5,984 bases of DNA, taken from NCBI GenBank assembly GCA_002367305.1, contig DFBG01000026.1:1-5984 (forward strand), written 5' to 3'. Position numbers and translations under genes: made by a program. The stretch comes from Actinobacteria bacterium UBA3086 (GTDB lineage Bacteria; Actinomycetota; Coriobacteriia; Anaerosomatales; UBA3086). This document shows, in pieces, positions 1-4,391 of this stretch. The notes under the pieces are model-generated. The model had not been told where the DNA came from. It saw only the letters and a program-made list of their open reading frames with translations, and made no database searches. The number at the start of each line of letters is the position of its first letter. The stretch's first letter is position 1.

Positions 1-96
1 TCGGACATCGTGGCGTACCCCCTGGCCGAGGCCTACACGGAGAACCATCAACTCAAAGCTGAACTCTACGAGCTGGCCCGAGTGCTGGCTCTCTGA
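1..96 (+). CDS. C-terminal end of a gene, probably 6-phosphofructokinase
   Basis: Frame 1 is open from the first base to the TGA at 94-96 and encodes 31 residues, the end of a longer protein that begins outside the window. The pattern is D-I-V near the start, then L-A, and a final L-Y-E-L-A-R-V-L-A-L. This resembles the C-terminus of bacterial ATP-dependent 6-phosphofructokinases, which in Bacillus-type enzymes end with a D-I-V helix followed by a MYALSKELSI-like tail. That enzyme phosphorylates fructose 6-phosphate in glycolysis. The identification rests on one short segment recalled from family knowledge, so it is tentative; that this is a coding tail is much more certain, because the next gene starts 15 bases later with its own ribosome binding site. 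Confidence 0.5.
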   Translation, partial: SDIVAYPLAEAYTENHQLKAELYELARVLAL

Positions 97-111
97 TCCG
101 AAAGGACGCGC

Positions 112-684
112 GTGCACACGAAAGAGATCCACAAGCTGTTCCGCATGATCGGGCACGACCTCTACTCATCCGGAGCTATCTCCACACATGGGGGCAACCT
201 GTCGCTGCGCGTGGATGACACGATCTACATCACCCGCAAGGGCTCCATGCTGGGTCACTTGGGTGACGACGACATCATTGAGACACACATCGACGTCTGT
301 GAGCTCGACGAGCACTGCAGTCGTGAGCTCGTGGTGCATCGGCGCATCTATCAGGAGACGGACGCCAAGGCGATCGTGCACGCGCATCCCACGCACACCA
401 TATTCCGTTCGCTCGTGTCCGACGAGATCCATCCGCTGGACTCTGAGGCCAAGCTCGTATTCGGTGCGGTGCCGGTTCTGGCGCCCGCCGAGTCCATCGC
501 GTCGCCCGAGGCGGCCGAGATGCTGGGTCATGCGCTCAAGGATCAGCCGGTCGCGGTTCTGCGCAGCCACGGCCCGTTCGCCAAGGGTGCGACCATGCAA
601 GAGGCCTTCTACGCAGTGAGCTCGCTTGAGATCTCCTGCCACATTCTCGATCTCCGTGACTCGACGGGTCTCGCTCTCAAGTAG
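112..684 (+). CDS. Class II aldolase/adducin family protein
   Basis: This 190-residue protein starts at a GTG, chosen because AAAGGA at 101-106 lies five bases upstream. It has the class II aldolase/adducin (L-fuculose-phosphate aldolase-like) layout. The phosphate-binding motif GGNLS is at residues 27-31, TRKGSMLG at 41-48, and a candidate catalytic acid/base Glu is at 72. The metal-ligand motif HAHP is at 90-93, and a third His is in SHG (His153). In the family, the three His bind a divalent metal, usually zinc, that stabilises the enediolate while a sugar 1-phosphate is split into dihydroxyacetone phosphate and an aldehyde. All metal ligands are present, so an active enzyme is likely. The substrate cannot be read from the sequence: fuculose-, rhamnulose-, ribulose- and methylthioribulose-phosphate enzymes all share this fold. 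The length fits the short bacterial/archaeal members. It probably sits in one operon with the upstream PFK-like gene and the downstream LOG gene. Confidence 0.85.
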   Translation: MHTKEIHKLFRMIGHDLYSSGAISTHGGNLSLRVDDTIYITRKGSMLGHLGDDDIIETHIDVCELDEHCSRELVVHRRIYQETDAKAIVHAHPTHTIFRSLVSDEIHPLDSEAKLVFGAVPVLAPAESIASPEAAEMLGHALKDQPVAVLRSHGPFAKGATMQEAFYAVSSLEISCHILDLRDSTGLALK

Positions 685-705
685 CACACAGGCCAAGGAG
701 GCTTC

Positions 706-1443
706 ATGACACTCGAACACCATCCTACAAAACTCTCCTTGCTCGATCAGGTCAAGGGCACCGAGGCCGAGTTCCTCGCCGGCCGACGAGGACACTCTGA
801 GAACGTCGACAGCGCAGTGCGGATATTCCTGGAGTTCCTGCGCGGATTCGAATCACTCAGACTCGACCGCCCCAGCGTTACTGTGTTCGGCTCGGCGCGA
901 TTCTCCGAGGGGCATCAGTACTACGAACTGGCCCGTCAAATGGGCCACGTGCTGGCCGACGAGGGCTTCTGCACCATGACCGGTGGTGGCCCGGGTCTCA
1001 TGGAGGCCGCCAACCGGGGTGCGCATGAGGCGGGCGGGCTGTCGATCGGGGCGAACATCCATCTGCCCAACGAGCAGCAGCCCAACCCCTACGTCGACAG
1101 GTTCATCGAGTTCGAGCACTTCTTTGTGCGCAAGGTCATGCTCGTGAAGTACTCATGCGCCTTCATTGTGATGCCGGGCGGCTTTGGAACGCTGGACGAG
1201 GTGTTTGAGACGCTCACGCTCATGCAGACCGGCAAGATCGACTTCTTCCCGGTCATTGCGATGGGGAAGGATTACTGGGAGCCACTGCTGGACTTCTTCC
1301 GCAACAAACTCGCTCATGAGGGCACGATCAGTCCCGAGGATCTCGACCTGATCCAGGTGACCGATTCGCCTGCCGAGGCGATCGCCCGCATCAAGGAGCA
1401 TCCGCACGGATGCCAGCAGTTCACGGAGGGCGAATCGGCGTAG
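706..1443 (+). CDS. LOG family (TIGR00730-type) nucleotide phosphoribohydrolase
   Basis: This 245-residue Rossmann-fold protein has the signatures of the LOG / 'lysine decarboxylase-like' family. VFGSAR is at residues 60-65, GGGPGLMEAANRGA at 93-106, and the hallmark PGGxGTxxE at 157-165 (P157, G158, G159, G161, T162, E165). Characterised relatives cleave the N-glycosidic bond of nucleoside 5'-monophosphates, releasing a free base and ribose 5-phosphate. Plant and actinobacterial forms act on cytokinin nucleotides, others on AMP or related nucleotides. The old name lysine decarboxylase is wrong for this fold. The ATG is supported by AAGGAGG at 695-701, four bases upstream, the strongest Shine-Dalgarno sequence in this operon. 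About 50 residues precede the Rossmann core, making it one of the longer family members; this N-terminal extension (residues 1-55) is charged and of unknown role. It follows the aldolase gene by 21 bases, so co-transcription is likely. The true substrate is not known. Confidence 0.88.
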   Translation: MTLEHHPTKLSLLDQVKGTEAEFLAGRRGHSENVDSAVRIFLEFLRGFESLRLDRPSVTVFGSARFSEGHQYYELARQMGHVLADEGFCTMTGGGPGLMEAANRGAHEAGGLSIGANIHLPNEQQPNPYVDRFIEFEHFFVRKVMLVKYSCAFIVMPGGFGTLDEVFETLTLMQTGKIDFFPVIAMGKDYWEPLLDFFRNKLAHEGTISPEDLDLIQVTDSPAEAIARIKEHPHGCQQFTEGESA

Positions 1444-1501
1444 CGGATCGCCTGTTCGGGGAACCTATGCGTACGCGGGTTCAACGACAAGGCGGGGTCG
1501 C

Positions 1502-2845
1502 ATGACCGAGAAGCGCACGAGCAGGACAGTGAGCGGACGACGGATCGTGCGCGTATATCTCGCGACCACTGCGTTGTTCACGCTCGCGGCGTCGGTGATC
1601 TGGGGAGTGAACACACTCTTCCTGCTGGCTGCGGGACTCGATATCTTCGCGGTGATGGTCGTGAACTCCGCATTCAGTATCGGGCAGGTGGTGCTCGAGA
1701 TTCCCACGGGGGTCGTGGCGGACACCGTGGGCCGCAAGGTGTCCTACCTGCTGGGAATCCTCACACTCTTCGCGTCCACGCTGCTGTACGTGGCCGCCGC
1801 CAGGTTCGGTTGGGGCTTCACCGGATTCCTGCTTGCCTCGGCGCTGTTGGGCTTCGGTTTCACGTTCCAGACCGGTGCGGTGGACGCATGGCTCATAGAC
1901 GCGCTCGATCACGTCAAAGACGAGGTTCCGCGTGATCAGGTGTTTGCCCGCGCCGGCATGGTCGGCGGGGTCTCGATGCTCGTGGGCACGCTGGCCGGAG
2001 GCTTTCTCGGTCAGATGAATCTTGAGTTTCCCTACCTTCTCAGAGCTGGCTTGCTGGTGGGCGCATTCCTAGTGGTTCTCATATTCATGCGCGAGATCGG
2101 CTTCGAGCCACGTCCTCTGAAAGTCTCGTCGTTCGGTGCGGAGATGGAGCGGATACTCAAAGCCGGTGTGCAGTTTGGGTGGAAGAGTCCGGTGGTTCGA
2201 CCCCTTCTCATGGTCTCGTTCGTGCAGGGACTGTTCATGATGTATCTGTTCTACTCGGCCCAGCCGCTGACTCTTGAGGTTCTGGGGCGCGAGGACCTCG
2301 TCTGGGTGGCTGCCGCAGTCACCGCTCTGTTCGGCCTCATGGGAGTGGTGGGCAACCTCTGCGTTGATCCGCTGTCTCGAACTCGATTCGGATCGAGTCC
2401 GCCCCGAGTACTCGCGGCTGGGGCCGGAGCGCTCGCGCTGATCGCTGCAGGGATCGGGCTCACCGGTGTGCTGGTACCCGACGGCGGAAGTCCTTGGGCA
2501 CTCGCGGTCATTGTGGTGCTGTTCGCGGTGTTTGGAGTGGTATTCGGGATCACCGGCCCCGTGCGTCAGGCGTTTATCAACACGCAGATACCATCGGCGC
2601 AGCGGGCCACGGTCCTCTCGTTCGACTCGTTCTTTTCCGACGTGGGCGGATCGATAGGACAGCCCTCGTTCGGTTGAATCGCCAAGGTCGCATCGATATC
2701 CATTGGCTATCTGGTCGGATCGGTGACGGTGGTCGGCGCGGTGCCACTGTACCGCAGGGCGAAGCGCGCGCTTGGCCAAGACGTGCAAATCGAACCGCCG
2801 TGCGAACCGCAGATACCCGGTGCGGAACACAACTGTCCCGTGTGA
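1502..2845 (+). pseudogene. MFS transporter gene interrupted by an in-frame TGA
   Basis: A major facilitator superfamily transporter starts at ATG 1502, with a weak AAGGCGG ribosome binding site at 1489-1495. The first 391 codons encode many hydrophobic segments and the loop 2-3 motif A (GVVADTVGRK, residues 70-79) preceded by EIPT. A long cytoplasmic loop lies around residues 198-232, and a typical late motif RQAFINTQIPSAQRATVLSF at 355-374. Translation stops at TGA 2675-2677, right after GQPSFG. The same frame then stays open to TGA 2843-2845 and encodes IAKVASISIGYLVGSVTVVG plus a basic tail, which is the expected last membrane helix and C-terminus. The gene therefore looks full length (about 447 codons) except for one nonsense codon; TGG, CGA or GGA could each give TGA by one change. 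Without readthrough, the product lacks its final helix. The substrate is unknown, though the type resembles drug-efflux-like transporters. It is probably the last gene of the operon, 58 bases after the LOG gene. Confidence 0.8.
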
Positions 2846-2860
2846 CGGGGGAGTGAAGTA

Positions 2861-2877
2861 GTTGGCGACAGGCCAAC
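2861..2877. terminator. Hairpin between convergent MFS and tRNA genes, possible terminator
   Basis: GTTGGC (2861-2866) and GCCAAC (2872-2877) form a perfect 6-bp stem with a GACAG loop, in the 43-base gap between the MFS stop and the 3' end of the tRNA gene. Its position suits a bidirectional terminator for the two converging units. Neither strand has a T-run after the stem, so intrinsic termination would be weak. A second small stem (CCCGT 2837-2841 with ACGGG 2845-2849) overlaps the MFS stop codon. Confidence 0.25.
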
Positions 2878-2888
2878 GAGTGAGCGCG

Positions 2889-2975
2889 TGGTGCCCGGGG
2901 CGGGGATCGAACCCGCACTCCCTTTCGAGAACCGGTTTTTGAGACCGGCGCGTCTGCCTGTTCCGCCACCCGGGC
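2889..2975 (-). tRNA. tRNA-Leu (anticodon CAA)
   Basis: Read on the minus strand, a 7-bp acceptor stem GCCCGGG (2969-2975) pairs with CCCGGGC (2893-2899). The D-arm carries GGCAGACGCG, typical of leucine tRNAs. The anticodon stem CCGGT/ACCGG encloses the loop CTCAAAA, giving anticodon CAA (2939-2941), which reads UUG. A long variable arm, as expected for a class II tRNA, follows. The T-stem GCGGG/CCCGC encloses TTCGATC. The discriminator is A and the 3' CCA is encoded (TGG at 2889-2891 on the + strand). The total is 84 nt plus CCA. All arms pair well, so the gene looks functional. Confidence 0.96.
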
Positions 2976-2993
2976 TTATCGGGGCGCCGGCTG

Positions 2994-3023
2994 ATTATAC
3001 GGGAGAGGATGCCGTACCGACAA
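2994..3023 (-). promoter_or_regulatory. Sigma-70-type promoter for tRNA-Leu
   Basis: On the minus strand, a perfect -10 box TATAAT lies at 2994-2999 (ATTATA on the + strand). It is preceded by TTGTCG at 3018-3023 (4 of 6 matches to TTGACA) with an 18-base spacer. Transcription would start near 2987, about 12 bases before the mature tRNA 5' end, the usual spacing for a tRNA leader. The -35 match is imperfect, but the exact -10 and the position make this likely. Confidence 0.6.
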
Positions 3024-3064
3024 AAAGAGTTTGGGGAGCGTCCATTTTGGGCTCGATTAGCGCT

Positions 3065-3079
3065 TATGCAGACTGCATA
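3065..3079. repeat. Small perfect dyad between the tRNA promoter and the IS
   Basis: TATGCAG and CTGCATA form a 7-bp perfect inverted repeat around a single central A. It lies about 40 bases upstream of the tRNA-Leu -35 box and 15 bases outside the left IS end. It could be an operator-like protein site, part of the insertion target or chance; nothing in the sequence decides. Confidence 0.3.
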
Positions 3080-3093
3080 TCTACAGACACTAA

Positions 3094-3117
3094 GGAGCGC
3101 GTAAGAATTTTGGGGGT
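3094..3117 (+). repeat. Left terminal inverted repeat of the IS
   Basis: This 24-base sequence begins GGAGCGCGTAAGAAT and ends TTGGGGGT. It matches the reverse complement of 4218-4241 at 23 of 24 positions; the one difference is T at 3109 against the G at 4226. The match stops abruptly on both sides (3093/4242 and 3118/4217), which marks the element ends precisely. Confidence 0.93.
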
Positions 3118-3148
3118 GGGATGCCCCTGAGGTGATTTGGAGTCAAAA

Positions 3149-3202
3149 CGGGTTTCCTTCTACTCTTGGTTTATCGAAGACCCGGAGGAGAAAGGAAACC
3201 CG
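3149..3202 (+). promoter_or_regulatory. Foldback covering the transposase ribosome binding site
   Basis: CGGGTTTCCTT (3149-3159) and AAGGAAACCCG (3192-3202) are perfect 11-bp inverted arms separated by 32 bases. The right arm contains the AAGGA part of the Shine-Dalgarno sequence and ends one base before the transposase ATG at 3204. In RNA that starts upstream of 3149, this stem would hide the ribosome binding site; RNA starting inside the loop would leave it free. Similar foldbacks shield IS10 and IS50 transposase from read-through transcripts. A second purine-rich stretch, GGAGGAG (3184-3190), remains unpaired but lies rather far from the start. The pairing is seen directly; the control role is inferred. 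Confidence 0.6.
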
Positions 3203-3203
3203 C

Positions 3204-4207
3204 ATGCACCATGATACCGCCTCTTTGAGATCCAGCCTGGTCGAGTTCTGCCTGGACCGCATCGCCCGCCACGAGGACTTCGCGAAAGCCGAGACGAGCG
3301 CGCTCGAGGACATGCTCGCCGAGCTCGCGAGCGCGATGTCGGAGGCTCTCGAACGCTTCGACACTCAACTTCTGGCCGAGAAACCCGATGAATGGCGCGT
3401 GAAGGACCGTCGATCCCGCGCGATCCTGACCGAGTTCGGCGAGGTCACCTTCTCGCGCCGGGTCTACATAGACGAGTTCGAAGACCGCCGGACATATCTT
3501 GATGAGATCCTCTCACTGCGACCCCGGAAGCGCCTGTCGCCGGGCGCGTTCCAGGCACTTGCGCTCTTCGGTGCCGAGATCCCTTACGCCCGCGCAGTCA
3601 AGACGCTTTTCAGACACTGCCCGCAGGCCGTGTCGGCCATGACGGCGATGGGAACGCTTCGCGAAGTGGGTGATCTGCTGGAGAGACCGACGAGATCTGC
3701 GTGGAGGCCGATGGGATCTGGGTCACACTCCAACATGAGAAGAACCGCGCAACCGAGATCAAGGCGCTCTGTGCTTACGAGGGCGAACAAGACGGCGAGC
3801 GCATGGGCTGCACGCATCACGCCATGATCGGTGTCCCGTCACGCTTCTGGGAGGAAGGTGTGGCATCCATAGCGTCGAGTTATTCGCTTCCCGCACTCAA
3901 GCGCTGCTACGTGGGAAGTGACGGGGGCGGATGGTGCAAGGGGCTCCCTGACTACCTCCACGGTCCCGAGATCGTCCACAAGCTCGATCCATGGCATGTG
4001 AACCGAGCTGTCAAGAATGCCTTCCCTGATCACGAGGACGCCGCACCGCTCTTCGAGCTGCTCTACTCAGGCGACATCGGCTATCTGAAGAACAACCGTG
4101 AGGCCATTGAGGCCGAGGCGCCGTCCATGGGCACGATGGAGGGCACGAACGCACATCTCTACGCCGCGAAGGGGGCAGACGTTCATCGCCATGTTCGATC
4201 CTCTTGA
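3204..4207 (+). pseudogene. Frameshifted ISLre2/UPF0236 family transposase
   Basis: The first part starts at ATG 3204 (AAAGGA at 3191-3196) and runs in frame to about 3688. It contains the family segment ILTEFGEVTFSRRVYIDEFE followed by YLDEILSLRPRKRLSPG. The homology then jumps to another frame from about 3689 (DEICVEADGIWVTLQ) and continues to the TGA at 4205-4207. This second part has family-like acidic motifs: EADG, GSDGGGWCKGLPDY, KLDPWHVNRAVKNAF, and MEGTNAHLYAA near the end, plausible positions of a DDE-type active site. Intact relatives usually have extra residues between the GDLLE region and the EADG strand and after the MEG motif, so two internal deletions, the first shifting the frame, explain the short total of about 335 codons. 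After LYAA the reading is probably not native: another frame ends at TGA 4215-4217, abutting the right IR. It is almost certainly inactive. Confidence 0.85.
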
Positions 4208-4217
4208 CCGAGAGTGA

Positions 4218-4241
4218 ACCCCCAAGATTCTTACGCGCTCC
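4218..4241 (-). repeat. Right terminal inverted repeat of the IS
   Basis: This is the inverted partner of 3094-3117, identical at 23 of 24 bases when reverse-complemented. It starts 10 bases after the stop of the second transposase frame and immediately after an alternative TGA at 4215-4217. Confidence 0.93.
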
Positions 4242-4257
4242 CGCATTCGTCCATTTC

Positions 4258-4287
4258 TTGTTAAGGTGCCGCCTGGCGTGCTATACC
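4258..4287 (+). promoter_or_regulatory. Possible promoter of the RCC1-repeat gene
   Basis: TTGTTA (4258-4263) and TATACC (4282-4287) are separated by 18 bases, with a TG at 4279-4280 giving an extended -10 (TGCTATACC). Each hexamer matches the sigma-70 consensus at 4 of 6 positions. Transcription would begin near 4294, leaving a leader of about 100 bases. It lies just 17 bases outside the right IS end, so the IS insertion did not remove it but may have replaced any regulatory sites further upstream. Confidence 0.35.
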
Positions 4288-4329
4288 AGAGCGGTAGTGC
4301 CACGCCATCAGAGTCGGTGGCGCACCGAC
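4274..4329 (+). other. Two adjacent hairpins upstream of the RCC1-repeat gene
   Basis: The 150 bases between the IS end and the next start codon contain two perfect 7-bp stems. The first is TGGCGTG (4274-4280) with CACGCCA (4301-4307). It encloses a further small TACC/GGTA stem. The second is GTCGGTG (4313-4319) with CACCGAC (4323-4329) around a GCG loop. No T-run follows either one. The first overlaps the candidate promoter -10, so it cannot be a full RNA structure if that promoter is used. No known riboswitch consensus was recognised. The rest of the gap, 4330-4380, shows nothing clear. Confidence 0.4.
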
Positions 4330-4391
4330 CCATACACGTCCTCTTGCAACGCAGGGCCGCTCGCAATTCGCACCGGCGATGGAGGGGATCC

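Larger units (their letters stand above)
3094..4241 (+). mobile_element. ISLre2-family insertion sequence, internally deleted
   Basis: The element is 1148 bp and is defined by 24-bp terminal inverted repeats at 3094-3117 and 4218-4241 with a single mismatch. It contains one broken transposase gene of the ISLre2 (UPF0236) type reading rightward, whose reading frames fill most of the element. From memory, intact ISLre2 elements are roughly 1.5 kb or longer with a single long transposase, so this copy has probably lost a few hundred bases internally. The bases directly outside the repeats (3085-3093 and 4242-4250) do not match, so no target-site duplication is seen. It sits between a tRNA-Leu promoter region and the leader of the RCC1-repeat gene. 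It cannot transpose with its own product but could be moved by an intact copy elsewhere. Confidence 0.88.

Noticed and set aside
2675..2677. TGA as selenocysteine or recoded tryptophan
   Set aside because: MFS transporters are not known selenoproteins and no obvious selenocysteine hairpin was seen. TGA also ends other genes here in normal fashion (94-96, 2843-2845), which argues against general recoding.
2577..2969. Minus-strand frame beginning MAEQADAPVSKTGSRKGVRVRS
   Set aside because: This is a well-known false protein produced by translating a tRNA-Leu gene; its start lies inside the tRNA at 2889-2975 and the rest is antisense to the MFS gene.
3035..3051. Second, degenerate copy of the left IS end (GGAGCG, then ATTTTGGG)
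   Set aside because: It shares only two short pieces with 3094-3117 and needs a gap of several bases; too short to distinguish from chance.
3681..3700. Programmed -1 frameshift in the transposase
   Set aside because: There is no slippery heptamer around 3681-3692 and ISLre2-type transposases are normally made from one frame. Sequence expected between the two homologous parts also seems missing, so a frame-changing deletion is the simpler reading.
4330..4391. Cyclic di-GMP (GEMM) riboswitch before the secreted protein gene
   Set aside because: A short ACGCAGGGC stretch recalls part of the motif, but the other conserved blocks and the two-helix layout are absent.
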